DNA of 64,000 bases from Hygrocybe punicea (taxonomy: Eukaryota > Basidiomycota > Agaricomycetes > Agaricales > Hygrophoraceae), in assembly GCA_963556145.1 (NCBI GenBank), contig OY744470.1, forward strand, positions 682,001 to 746,000, read 5' to 3'. The notes beneath the pieces are model-generated. The model made no database searches, had not been told where the DNA came from, and worked only from the letters and a program-made list of their open reading frames with translations. Made by a program: the position numbers and the translations under genes. Below are positions 11,341-22,727 of this stretch, one piece after another; position 1 is the stretch's first letter, and every line of letters starts with the position of its first letter.

Positions 11341-14300
11341 TTGGCACACAATGCTCATCTCGATAACCCCACATCCAATTCTCCAGAAGATGTCGAGGTG
11401 CTTCATGAAAACTCTGATCTTGGTGGACTCAATGGCGGAGCAAACGACTCGATTGAACTTGAAGGCGATGATGTTGAGAATGATAAGGGGAAGACATCTG
11501 CCACTGTTGTGAGTTCTTATCTATACCTATATTCCTCACTTACTATGTTTCCATTCTATCAATCAGTACTGGCCAATACAAGAATGGCTTCCGCATCGGC
11601 AGGAATACCTGGATGAGATGCTCTGCCATGATGGACGTGAAGGCATTGCAGACTCACCTTGCAGAGGATGTGGCGGTGTGGCAGACTACCAGTGTCGTCA
11701 TTGTGCACATCGACAACACTACTGCCAAGTGTGCCTCATCAATTGTCATGGACCTTCATCAGATTCTTGTGAGTCTGTCAGCCATTCAATCTCACCGCCG
11801 TTTGCTTACAAACCGCAGCATTGGACAGGATCTTTCTATGAACACACTACCCTGCAGATGCTTGGCCTGATTTTTCAGCTTGGGCATGATGAGAGAAATG
11901 TCCTTGTCCCAGCCACATACAATCCAACTTCATGGTTCTTGATATATCTGGTCTCCACTGTGTGAATATTCGGTACTGCGAGTGCCACCATTTGTTCGCT
12001 GGGTCACGTAACCATGTTCAACTCCTTCGGTTCGAATGGTTTCCGTCCACAGTCATACGCCCACAAAGCGCTTTCACATTTGACATCCTCAACACTTTCC
12101 ACTTGATCACTCTGCAAGGCAAATTGTCAGCCTATGACTTCTATCATTCACTTGTGCGCAAAACAGATAATACTGGCTTGATGAAAATAAAGGTATGCTT
12201 TCATGTACTCACAGATGATCTTCCGGCTCAGTACTGGACCTAGAACCGCTATCCACAATTTTTAACCATTATTCGTATCTGGTGTCACCTGAAGGCTCTC
12301 AAGCGGGCGGGCCATGGACACGACCCTGCTGGCGCTGCTGCAACTATAGCAGGGCAGTGTGCAATCGAATGCCCAGCGTGTCCTCATCCTGGCAGAAATC
12401 TTCCACCCGAGTGGGAGAATGCTCCTGTTTCACGAAGGTTCAGCTCATATTACTACAGTCATCTACTGGCCCTTGGGCCACTACCACTCCTCGGGTCAAT
12501 CACTAATTTTACAGTCCCCTGTTAACTTGTGACTTCCACCCTTTGATATGTGTGCTAATATGCTATAGCCACCTGCTATGGGAGTCTTGAGGGTGTAGGG
12601 TCTCCTGATCTAATTACAGGCAATGACCTTAGGTAGAATTGATCAAAAGTGAAATTTGTTTTGTCAATTAAAGCTTAAAATACTGGTCAGATTTCCAACC
12701 ACTCCACCACAGTCATTCTGACATACTTCTCAATGATATAATGATGTGTTTCTGACCATAGTGTGAGAGGAAACATGAAAACTCCATTCAAGACCAGGTT
12801 TTTGAGCAATTGGCATGTCACATCACACCTGCCTTTTTGAGACACTAATTTCTTAATGATGAAAATTTATTCTTCACACATTCAATGACTCTATGGTTGG
12901 CTGTGCAAAATCCAAAACTCAGACCAGAGACTGCAGAGGATGGAAATGACAGCGAGCGAGACAATGAGGAGAGTGACGTGGAACTTGATGATTAAACAAT
13001 TTAGAGTTTCATCGTGATTCATACCAAATTTGGACCGTGATGTGATGCGACCTGAGGACCTGTTTGATCGTTGATAAGAGACTTTGACGCTGATCTGCCT
13101 TTATTCAGCTCAATTGCTCTCCGATAGTTAAAATTTGTGCTCAAATATCTACACTATTTGGTCATGCAGTGATTGGCTGGTACGAAATTTCCCATAAACT
13201 TACAGTATATTTGGTCAACTCCGGCAAAGATTTGATTGACCCAAGGGCCAGTAGATGACTGTATTCATTTTTTTTTGCTCACAGCGTGTTCCAGGTGGTT
13301 GTATGCTCTCAATCTCACAATTGATGCCGACTTCTGCCTCAAGAACAAAGCACGCGGAATCAAGAACGACCCTCCTCTGGTTGACGGCTGGGGTCACTGG
13401 GTTCCTGAGGAACCATATCAAGCCTATATTCGGAAGTATGCTGAACAGATGGAGGTATGTTTTTGGTCTGGTTTTGATCTGCACTGGCTGATCATTTGTG
13501 ATGGCCACAGCCCAATATCTGCGATTCGGACCTCCGTGCTGTTGACCACGCCAACACCAAACTTTCTCAAGGCTATGCAGCAACTGGCATTGGGGGAGTG
13601 CTGTGTGCACGTCATATCCTTGTGCGGAAGAATGGGCTGGGAAATTTGCAGAAAGGGGAAAGGTCAGCTGGTCCTTTCCTGTGGTGTGCGATGCTCATTG
13701 GTTGTCTCCTAGATATGCAAATATGGATTTCATTATGTTCTACACATTGATCGGCACTATCATACAACTATTGGTGTTGTCATATGATATTGCATGCCAG
13801 TGGTACAGAAACCTCACGAAATGGATACCTCAACTGCCAGACATCATGCAAATTTCCGTGGAGCAGTTAAGAGCAGCTCGATTTGTGATTCCAAAATTTC
13901 ACATTTATGGCCATGGTCTTCCTTGTCAAACACATTTCTCATTGAATTTTCTCCCCTATATGGCACAAATTAATGGAGAAGACCCAGAGCGCTGGTGGGC
14001 ACATATTAACCCAGTTAGTATGAGCATGAAGGAGATGGGACCAGGGGCATGGCTCAATACCATCGATGACCATGCGCGGGCTTGGAATTGGAACAAAATT
14101 ATAGGTTTCGGTATGTTTTTGATTGTTTCTGATCTATGAACATTGTTTATCACTGAGGTATGTCGCTAGGTATATATCTCCTGGCTCAACTCAAAATGGC
14201 CATCACAATGTCCAAAATGCAACAAGAACGTCATGAAGAACTCGACTCAACCTTCCCTAGTAGTGTTGTCCAGAAATGGGAGGAAATGGTCAGCAACTGG

Positions 14301-15650
14301 AATGCCGATCCAATGGCACCCAACCCTTATGTTGAGCCAGTCATTGGTGAGTCTCTTTCTCCAGGATATGTCCCAGTACATTTTCAATTTGTCTTCGAGG
14401 TACATCTATGACAACCCTTCATATTGAGCTAGCTAAAGAAGAAGCTAGCATATTACAAGAAGGTGAAATGCTCCCACATGAGACTTCGCCCTCGATGTTC
14501 ATGCAGATTGGTTAGGACTTGGAAGAACAACAGTGTGTACCTTGGTTCTGATGTACACTGGCCATCTGACCTCCCTCAACAGACGAAATTTGATACAACA
14601 AGCCAAGGGCCGGAAGACAGCGACTGAGCAAGCTGACTTAGATGAGAAGCGCAATGTCCTCTCTCGTCACATCAAAGGATGGCTTGAAATTCAAAATATC
14701 TATAATCCCGCACTCTCAGAGCATGCCCATGCTGATCACACGTCCCATCATCTGAACGCTATGTGTCCAGAACATACCAATCTGAAGCTTCCCTCGGCAT
14801 TGACTCCAACTCTTCGGGCATCTTATATATTGGGAATTGCTGACACGGAACGATGTCTTCGGATAGCACAAGCCCATGATGCACTTGATGAATTGTGACG
14901 GCAACTGCATATCACAATGGGCTTGGGGCACTACAAGCAGACCCAAGTTGGAGCTAATCAGCGAACATCAACAAGAGCACGTAATCTCATTGTCTGTTTC
15001 AAAGACAAAGCATCACGATGTGCAGAACATTACCAAGCGGCTCATTCAGCACTACTCTCATTAGATCCCAATGGGGATTGGAAGAATTGGCTGCATGTAC
15101 TCAAGCATGAGGACATCAGAGGACCGGGGAAGAGTGAGGATGAGGCAGAGGGGACACGGGAATTATCATGGATCTGGCATGTGGCATGTCTGAATGGAGT
15201 GTCTGGTGTGCGTTCATGGGAGGAATTAGGTCCTTTGATGGACACAGAGCTTATTGACTGTAAGATCATCAGTTCCCCAATTTCCGGCTATTTTCTGAGA
15301 TGTTTCCAGGTTTGCGTTGTGAGTGGGCCAAGTCAAAGGCTCGTGCAACCTGATGGGCTGAGGAAGTCCAACTGTTGGTGGAAGAGATGCGCCATGTGAT
15401 TACATTCCTTGATTGGAAGGCTAAATGGTGGAAGGAGCAAGGTAATGCACGCTTAGGACTTTCAGCTGACCTGGCAGATGTGGTGTCTGCTTATGCAGCA
15501 AAGCAGGCACATGTTTACAGTGCTTTGGCTGGGGCATTTGGTGCCAGATGGTACCCTGCACTGCTGGCAAATGGACTCTCCATGGAATGGCCCAGGTCTT
15601 ACATACCTAAAAGTCCTGTCGTTGCTCCTGATCATGACTCTGAAATGTAA
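11341..15650 (+). pseudogene. KDZ transposase with CxC2 cysteine cluster, broken
   Basis: After a short acidic first exon and an intron (about 11510-11567), the sequence WPIQEWLPHRQEYLDEML leads into the CxC2 zinc-cluster (CRGCGG...CRHCAHRQHYCQVC), then HWTGSFYEHTTL, an ISGLHCVNIRYCEC block and LSAYDFYHSLVRKTDNTG. The catalytic KDZ part follows: WLYALNLTIDADF, YAATGIGGVLCARH, YANMDF, SYDIACQWYRNL, KFHIYGHGLPCQ, GEDPERWWAHINP, each a known conserved block of the family with the acidic residues still present. The C-terminal part runs through GWLEIQ to FLDWKAKWW and ends at 15650. Introns such as 13446-13501 and 13664-13713 are GT-AG. Damage: a frameshift near 11928, TAG at 12241 and 14513, TGA at 14896 and 15351, and an 810-bp insertion at 12454. 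The enzyme would cut and paste the element; this copy is dead. Confidence 0.85.
12454..13263. mobile_element. 810-bp TA-flanked inverted-repeat element inside the transposase
   Basis: The ends are a perfect 24-base inverted repeat, TACAGTCATCTACTGGCCCT... at 12454 and its complement ending at 13263. If the outer TA is read as a target duplication, this fits a Tc1/mariner-type element. Inside, around 12890-12995, an acidic reading (PETAEDGNDSERDNEESDVE) ending in a stop could be the tail of a lost transposase, so this may be a deletion derivative. It interrupts the CxC2-KDZ gene between the cysteine-rich and catalytic parts. One of the two substitutions between the 25-kb copies (13036) lies here. 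Confidence 0.7.
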
Positions 15651-15789
15651 CAATATGATGAGGGTCTCAATATAGTTATTGTCATATGTTGACTGCATAG
15701 TTAAGCTATCATCCAAGCAATTGCTTGAGAATTGTTAACATCTGGTGCTGGAACAACTGTAAGGGGACAATCACACTTGAGGTGACCTT

Positions 15790-16190
15790 TACACTAGCAA
15801 CAAGTACTGGATATATTAAAACTAGCTGGAGGCCTGCAGCAAGTGCTGGCATTGGTAAAACAGAGCCAGCAGCAAGTGCTACCCATAATATAACCAGGGC
15901 TAGCAGCAAGTGCTGGGTGTAGTAAAACTAGCAGGAGGCCAGCAGCAAGTGCTGGCATTAGTACAACTGCAGCAGCAGCAACTGCTACCCATAATATAAC
16001 CAGGGTTAGCAGCAAGTGCTGGATGTAGTAAAACCGAGCTCACAGCAAGTGCCAGCTATAGTAAAACCAGGCCTGTACTCATCTCTCAGTTTTACTAACC
16101 TCATTACTTGCTTCAGCCAGCATTTACTGGCATTAGTGCACCATCAACTTGTACCAATACTGCAGGTGTAGTTAACCAAAATAGTAGCAT
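15790..16190. repeat. Right inverted end of KDZ element 1
   Basis: Reverse complement of the outer part of 6311-6830, with the same agcaagtgctggc repeats in opposite orientation. It ends TAGTAGCAT at 16190. Confidence 0.85.
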
Positions 16191-16196
16191 GGACTG

Positions 16197-16225
16197 AACG
16201 GCTTCAAAAATCTACTATACTACTA
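16197..16225 (+). repeat. 29-bp direct repeat, right of KDZ element 1
   Basis: Exact copy of 6240-6268, six bases outside the right end of KDZ element 1 and 17 bases before the left end of KDZ element 2. Confidence 0.7.
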
Positions 16226-16653
16226 CAGTTAATAGAAAAATGGAGCACTTTACACTGAGCCACACATTCCTAGTGGAATCCGAGGAATCTGAGCGGATTC
16301 CAAGTGGAATTTCACCCAGCCAAATTATTAACTCCATCACCTAAAAATTCATTCCAAGTCCCAATAAATTCCAAGTGGAATCCACGGAATTCCGTGTAAA
16401 GTCCGATGCACCAACCACTGGAGACCCAATGAGGAAAACATGAGAAAACTTTTATACTATATTTAATATTATTACTATCAATATTAATAATAACAACCAT
16501 TTAAATAAATAAATATTTAATGAGGGTGGATAAACCCACAAAATACAACAACAGGTTGAACGGCTTATATATGGCTGCGCTCGTGCACGGACCATCGCAC
16601 ACATGTGCAGAGTGCGAGTACGTCTCCATCAACTGTTCTCAACACTGACAACA

Positions 16654-19193
16654 ATGCCCAAGACTCGATCTAACGTCAATATGACCTGAAGTGGCCACGC
16701 CCGTGCTGCCTCACCCCCCAAACTGAAGAGAAGCCAAACGAAAAAGACTGGCGGCCAGACGAAAAGCCCAGCCAAAGCAACTGATGACCAACCAGAAGCT
16801 AAACCAAGAAGAAAAATGGCCGAAAGTGAGTCCAAAGTACCCGTTTTCATTAACTAACAACATAATTTACATGCAGGATGACGTCCGTACAATGTTTAAG
16901 CAAGGATTCAGCCGCAGATGCAGCAGGGCCACCTACCCATCTCACCAGGTAAAATTTTCATTTTCATTTACATACTGACACTTATTATCATTGCAGGACT
17001 GAACACGTGTTGCGTGACAGTGGCCTCACCATTGCGCCACCCGCACGGACCCGTGCTGCCACCCTTGGACCTCCCACCTCTCCCCAAATCTCACCCTCCA
17101 CTGGACGACAATGCCGATCTGACCAGGCACCAGCCGTAACCCATTCCGCAACCAGGACCATCGCAAGACGTGATAACGAGGGGGAAAGCCAGGAGGGCAG
17201 CGAGGAGAGTGGCGAAGAGAACAGTGCCAAGGAGAGGGAGAGATCCAGCAAGAAGGACCACGAGGACCACGAGGATGAGGACGAGGACGGTGACCAGCAA
17301 GATGACGGAGGCAAGGCCATCGATGGTCGTTGTGCCGTCGCCCCCAAACAACCCACGGTGGGCTCCTTTGCCCACCAGCAAGGTGACAGTGGTGAGGTCG
17401 GTGGTGGCAGCAGTGCCGGTGCCCCCAAATGACCCACGGTGGGCTCCGTTGCCCACCAGCAAGGTGACAGTGGTGAGGTCGGTGGTGGCAGCAGTGCCGG
17501 TGCCCCCAAATGACCCACGGTGGGCTCCGTTGCCCACCAGCAAGGCGATGGTGGCAGGGTCGGTGACGGCAACATTGCTGGTGCCCCCAAAGGACCCAGG
17601 GGAGGTGCTGTTGCCCACCAGCAAGACGACCACAACATGTTTCGTGATAGCAGCAGCGCCGGTGCCCCCAAGCGACCCAGGGCGGGTGCTGTTACCCACC
17701 AATATGACAACGACGGTGACAGTGGTGGTGGTGTTGCCCCCAAAGACCCTATTGCCCACCAAGAGGATGACGATGGCGACCACAGTGATGGTGGTGCCCT
17801 TGTCCCCAAACGACCCAGGGCAGGTGCCATTGCCCACCACCAGGATGACAATGGCAAGTTTGGTGACAGCTGTGGTGCCGTTGCCAAGTTTGGTGACGGC
17901 CGTGGAGCCGTTGCCCCCGAAGGACCCGGCGCAGGTGTCATTGCCCACCACCAAGATGACGGCCATCGTGTTGTTGTGCCCAATCGACCTAATAGCACCA
18001 TGATTATCAGTGATCCATTCGATGATGATGATGTATTCAATGACAGCGTTGGTCATTCCCCTCGGCAAACAACTCCACTGAATCTCCAAGGTGCTTCGCG
18101 TACTATTGGTGGGATTCTCCATGGTCGTGCCATTGGTAATATCTATAACATGGCTGATGGTGTTTCCTGTGAGTCGACTCAGCCAACCGATGTGCCTTAT
18201 ACCCCTGTGACTGGTAAGGTCCTTCTGTACAACAGTCGTGAACCCAGCACTGTTCCGATGATGTCCATCAAACATCAAATTACTACGAAACTCGCACCTC
18301 TTCTTATAAAGCTTGGGATCAAGTATTCTCCTATTAAAAGTAAGCTCTGATTTCGTGGATGCGAAAATAGACTAATACCTTGTCAGGATTGAATAAGCGT
18401 GTTTATGTTCGTGAGTCTGGTCTGTTAGGGGACGTTACAATGATGCTCTCGAAGATGATGAGGTGGTTATGTGGCAAGCTGAGAATGGTCAAATGTCCCT
18501 TCCTATTCTCATTGTGAGCCATAATTCCCTTAAGATTTGTGTTCATGCTAATGGCTTGTGCTCGTATAGGATGATGATGACAATTTCTTGCCAACTCAAT
18601 TTGCTTCTCATGTTTCTACCATATTGCTTCCTCCTGTCACCATATCGTCCTCCCCATTACCAACTGCTATGGCACAGCAACTTGCCAACCAACTTGGGGT
18701 ATCGTTACATCTTACTGATCGTACCGACACCTCTCTTGCTTTTGCCTATCAGCAATACAAGGGTTATGTAGAGGCTACCAAGACCCTGGAGAAGATGATA
18801 GTTGCCAGGACTTGGGTTGGAAAGAGGCCTACAGGAAATGATCTCATTGAAATTTTTGTTTCCAAGTCTATGTGGTTTTCTCATTACAGAACTACATTTC
18901 CAAAGCTGTCCCAAGATCCCCTCATGCTGATGTGGCTTGAGAAGGGTGAGGATATGCCCAGTGACTTGGAGGCATGGGGTTTTCAGAAGTCCAGCTATCA
19001 TTTCAAGGACTTGTTGGATTATGTTCAGAGAGGGGGTCCTATGATGCCAGTAGCTGATGTTAGGGAGGAATTGGGAAGAAGGACAAAGGGAAGAGAAAGG
19101 CAAAAGATGATGGAAACCAGAGGAAGAAGGAGAAGAAAGGAGGAGAAGCAAGGATTAGGAAACACTCCGGATTGTGAGTATAAAGTGCAATGA
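16654..19193 (+). pseudogene. KDZ-2 partner gene with 27-residue repeats, broken
   Basis: Exon 1 starts at ATG 16654 (MPKTRSNVNM) and hits TGA at 16687, where CGA (Arg) would keep a basic, Lys-rich exon open up to a GT-AG intron at 16829. Exon 2 (about 16879-16947) and exon 3 (from 16998) are followed by an acidic stretch (DHEDHEDEDEDGD) and then a 27-residue repeat (AHQQGDSGEVGGGSSAGAPK) with TGA at 17430 and 17511, again in place of Arg or Gln codons seen in the sister repeats. From 18001 an ordered domain follows (TPLNLQGASRTIGGILHGRA), with introns near 18340-18386 and 18508-18569, and a probable frameshift near 18425. The last part (LEKMIVARTWVGKRPTGNDL, FVSKSMWFSHYRTTFPKLSQ) is conserved in mushroom proteins found beside CxC5-type KDZ genes, as far as I recall, and ends in a Lys/Arg-rich tail. 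Function unknown. Confidence 0.6.
17350..17985 (+). repeat. 81-bp coding tandem repeat, about 7 degenerate units
   Basis: Units share cccacggtgggctccgttgc ccaccagcaaggtgacagtgg. The second and third units (about 17430-17592) are nearly identical, and later units drift and shorten. Because the unit is a multiple of three and GC-rich, long reading frames appear in other phases and on the opposite strand; those are not taken as genes. Confidence 0.85.
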
Positions 19194-19259
19194 CAATATA
19201 ATTGTGCTTTCAATGATGAATAATTTTTCTAGTCTAATGTGGATCACTATCTTGCTGTT

Positions 19260-21558
19260 GAGTTTGTTCCAACAGCTTATGAAAGCCATTTTCTGGGCTT
19301 TTCATTCCAATGCTGCCATAGCCTATTTATGTGTTGTTCTGGTGGTGCTTGAAGCTTTACCACTAGCTTCTGCTGCAGCTATTCAAGATCCATTCCCCGA
19401 CATTCCATTTGCTGTATTCAATCAGTTCATTGCCTGTCATTTCAGCTCCAAGATAACTCTGGTCACTGTCTTGACCATTTTGTTTTCCCTTACAGAAAAC
19501 CCAGAGTTGCTGAATCTGCATGCTAGACAGCAGAACCCAGTCTACTCAGGGGAGAACAAAGGAAATGTGACTGGATGGATCAAGGCACTTGCTCGTGGTC
19601 TAGAAACCAGATATGGTCATGAGACCAGCAGACTTTTCCAGGCATCTGAACATAGATCAGATATGTCTGGAGAAGAAGTGACAAATAATATTAGCATCAA
19701 GTTGAATGCTCTGTCACAACTGCTAGCCTTGTATCCATATGATGATGATGGGCATTTCCAGGGCAAGCTGAATGCTGTGTCAAGAGAAGAAATTGAGCCT
19801 GTATATGTGCTTTGTCCAGATGTCATGGAATGCAAGACCATGGATTGCAATCCTCGTTCATTGATCCAAGCCACTCGCCAATGGGATATCCCCAAGGTCA
19901 CATTAATTAGAGGGATCAATATCTTTGATGAAGTTCAACTTCTCACTGGAAAATGACCCGATTGTGACACCAGATATTTCCCTGACCATGAACGTGCATG
20001 ATCTGATACATCTGGGGAGTGGAATAAAGTCTATTTGAATCCTGCCAAATATATAAAAGTTGGCAGTGGGATTTGGGTGGATCATGTCTTCTCTGGAGCA
20101 GTTTTGAATGGGATATATAGCTTCCACGCATCAGCATCTGCATTTGCAGAATTCTGGAATGACAGCTTCTGGACTACACAGAGAAGCAACTCCAGAAAAG
20201 TTTCTCACCAACAGATTTGGCAAGCCTTTGTCCAAGAGTCTGTGCGGATGGTTGCTGCTGGTTCCAATCAGACATTAGTGCTTCAGGACTCACTCAAAAT
20301 TGTTGAGGTCACTAAAGGAGCATTTAATGTCTTGGGCTTGAATGGCATTATCAAGAATGCTCAGGGTCATGCTTGCTCTGAATGCACCCATGCATACAAG
20401 GCTGTTGCAGATATTATTACTGGTGATGACCCTGCAGCCTTAGTGGGGCATGATGAGAACAGAGATGTACCTGTTCTTGAGGGTGAGGGTGCTGATTTGG
20501 CAGCACGAGATGCAGCTGAAGCCAGACAGCATGCCATTCAAGCAAGGCAACCTGGTGTGGTGGCTGAAGCAATGGATGTTGATGACCAACTTGCACCTGT
20601 AGTCATGGCAGTTGTGGATGGGGTTGTTATGGGTCCTAAACACTGCGACTTTGATGGTTGTACCGCAGAACTTCAAAATTCTCGTGGTGGAGTCTTCTGC
20701 ACTCAGCATCTTGCTGAATATGGTGCATTGTGTCGTGTCTGGGATTGCAACAATGAGAAAGTTGCTGGAACACAAACATGCAAGACACACCAAGATCGTT
20801 GGAATCAGCATCTTGTTTGTCACAATCACCAAAGCTATTTGGGTGTGCGCAGAATGTTACGCAGAACAGAAGAAGAAAATCTGCCTTGGATCGCACAAGT
20901 GGCTCAGGAAACTCAGCCTCATGATCAGGAAGCTGTTGAACCCACATGATTGAATCATTTTACAGCTCCTTGATTTTATTGTGTGGAGACCATCTGTGCT
21001 CCTTGTGGAGTGGTGATTGCTTGGGTCAAGTTTGCCAAGTCTGAATCACCTACCAAAATCCTCGAGTTTCTGCAGAGTGTTTATCCAACACCTGCATCAC
21101 AGCCATCATATATTGCCATTGACAAGGCATGTCTTCTTCTTCGTACTAGCATCAGCAATGGTAGCTGGGACATATGGAAGAACACCACCCGATTTATAGT
21201 TGATTCTTATCACTATGTCAATCATCGAACTGAAGATTATCTTTGTCATGCATGGTGCAATCCTGCTCCATTGAATGGTTCTGCACCAAACTTGGTGGTT
21301 GTAGAGAATGATAGGCATGGAAGGCCACACTATAAGTGGGCATTCAATACTCAGGTAATGTGTTCAAATATATTGGTAAAAAGACTTTACTTAACTTGGA
21401 TTTCTAGGCATGTGAGCAGCTGAATGCATGGTTGGCAGGATATGAGTCAGTTCTCAAGAAAATGACTATTGATAACTTTGACTGGTTCATGCACACTATG
21501 CTGTTTGTTCACACAGAACGAGTGATAAACAGGTAACAAGCACAAGTGGAATCAGCTA

Positions 21559-21592
<34 letters not shown>

Positions 21593-21627
21593 GAGTGATG
21601 ACTATGGAATTGATATGGATCAGTAAT
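19260..21627 (+). pseudogene. KDZ transposase with CxC5 and CxC6 cysteine clusters, broken
   Basis: The N-terminal part (19260-19900) contains long helical sequence and the first half of the CxC5 cluster, VLCPDVMECKTMDC. At 19954-19956 a TGA interrupts what reads as a second C-x-x-C (PDCDTRYFPDHE follows in frame). The middle exon continues [23 protein letters not shown], then CSECTHAYK and the CxC6 cluster (CDFDGC, CTQHL, CRVWDC, CKTHQ; about 20640-20800). The catalytic core follows after 20980: IAWVKFAKSESPTKILEFLQ, YIAIDKAC, FIVDSYHYVNHR and, after an intron (21353-21407), CEQLNAWLAGYES, with the expected acidic residues. It ends in a (GAT)n-coded Asp run (21559-21591). Stops: TGA 19954 and TAA 21534; a further break lies near 20948. 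Family: KDZ transposases with CxC5/CxC6, which move DNA by cut and paste. Confidence 0.75.
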
Positions 21628-22719
21628 TAGCAATTGAATTGTATATTTATTTATTCTCATCATATATGAGATGTCTACCCAGATCAATTAAGTGAGCAAA
21701 TTTTCAATATTTGCAAGACATCAGTTGGACTCTGCTCAAAATTTTGGCTACTCAGTCCAACATAGACTTGACTATGAATATACATTTGGGACTTAGAATG
21801 AATATCATCTATAGATCAAAATGAATGCAGATGGATCTGATGCCAAGCTGGGTCAAGAAGATGAGTGATGTGATAATGAACAGTCAAAAACTGTAGGGCA
21901 TTTCTGAAATAATGGAATACCATTTGGGAAAATATGCATTAGTAGGCTTGGACAGTATGCACAGTCACTTGTGACTATGCATACTAAAGGTTGCATGATG
22001 AGTCATGCAACCTTCTCCAGAATTTTTCACTTCTTATTATGTAAATAAGATCAATGAATGCTTGTATTTGCAAGATTAATCATCCATGATGAACATCCCT
22101 ATATAGGCATATGAAAGCTGTTGATCCAGTACAGTCCAATTACTTCTCAGTGACGGCTTGTTGATCATCTTGTGTAGGAGCAATCTTGCTTCTTGTGGTC
22201 TTGTGATTGGTTGGCCAAGTGTGAAAATATGATGAATAATCAGGTAGTCAATTGGATGCTCAAGGGAATAAATATTTTGCTCGGAATCCACTCGGACTCC
22301 ACTCGGAATTCCTACCAAATATGGAGCGTGGGAAAATATTGCCTAATTTGGTTAGCATGCCCATTGTATACCCAATGCCATATATAAGGTCAGAATTGTT
22401 TTATTTACAAAATTGAGTGAGAAAAATGCAAAAAAGTCGAAAAAAGCCAGCACTTTTCAAAAACTCAGCAGGATTCCAAGTGGATTCCGAGTGGATTCCG
22501 AGTGGATTCCTCATGATTCCTTGTAAATAAGCATACCCCATGAAGACCAATGAAAATCCAAAAAAATGACCATTCCAAGTGGAATTTACTTGGAATCCGA
22601 TCGGAATATTAAAAAGCTAGTGCTCTACAAAAAGAGATTCCATTCCACTCAGAATCCACTCGGAATCCTCGGACTCCGATCAGATTCCATAGGAATGTGT
22701 GGCTCAGTGTAAAGTGTTG
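21628..22719. other. Non-coding right part of KDZ element 2
   Basis: No gene. Two adjacent perfect or near-perfect hairpins lie at 21954-21985 and 21988-22013. From 22270 onward there are about ten copies of a 14-base motif around ggattccgagtgga in both orientations, mirroring the left end of the element; these are the likely transposase-binding subterminal repeats (inference). Confidence 0.55.
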
Positions 22720-22727
22720 GAAAAATG

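Larger units (their letters stand above)
6311..16190. mobile_element. KDZ element 1 (CxC2 type), 9.9 kb, decayed
   Basis: The inverted ends start ATGCTACTA at 6311 and end TAGTAGCAT at 16190; about 360 bases inside each end are nearly complementary and carry degenerate repeats of the word agcacttgctgc. Between them lie two divergent gene remnants: a partner gene on the minus strand (about 10011 to 7420) and a CxC2-KDZ transposase on the plus strand (about 11341-15650). This two-gene layout, introns included, is usual for KDZ transposons of mushrooms (family knowledge). The transposase has at least four stops, a frameshift and an 810-bp insertion, so the copy cannot be active. A simple target duplication was not found. 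Confidence 0.8.
16243..22719. mobile_element. KDZ element 2 (CxC5/CxC6 type), 6.5 kb, decayed
   Basis: The terminal inverted repeat is CACTTTACACTGAGCCACAC at 16246 with its complement ending at 22716. The 8-base word gaaaaatg lies directly outside both ends (16235-16242 and 22720-22727), a plausible 8-bp target duplication of the kind made by hAT-like and KDZ elements. Subterminal repeats of the type attccaagtggaattc occur at both ends (16270-16400 and 22270-22690). The element carries a partner ORF with a long repeat domain (16654-19193) and a CxC5/CxC6 transposase (about 19260-21627), both on the plus strand. Both genes contain stops, so the copy is non-autonomous. It sits 52 bases from the end of KDZ element 1. 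Confidence 0.8.

Noticed and set aside
11769..11818. A 50-base GT-AG intron in the CxC2 exon
   Set aside because: Removing it would shift the frame; reading through keeps HWTGSFYEH in frame with the cysteine cluster, so I did not call an intron.
17091..18278. 395-codon reading frame on the minus strand
   Set aside because: It lies antisense to the 81-bp coding repeat. Its sequence is a monotonous Val/Gly/Asn repeat and the plus-strand frame runs into a recognisable downstream domain.
16243..22719. TET/JBP dioxygenase gene carried by the KDZ elements
   Set aside because: KDZ elements of mushrooms are often linked with such genes, but no frame here shows the expected HxD...H and Arg blocks.
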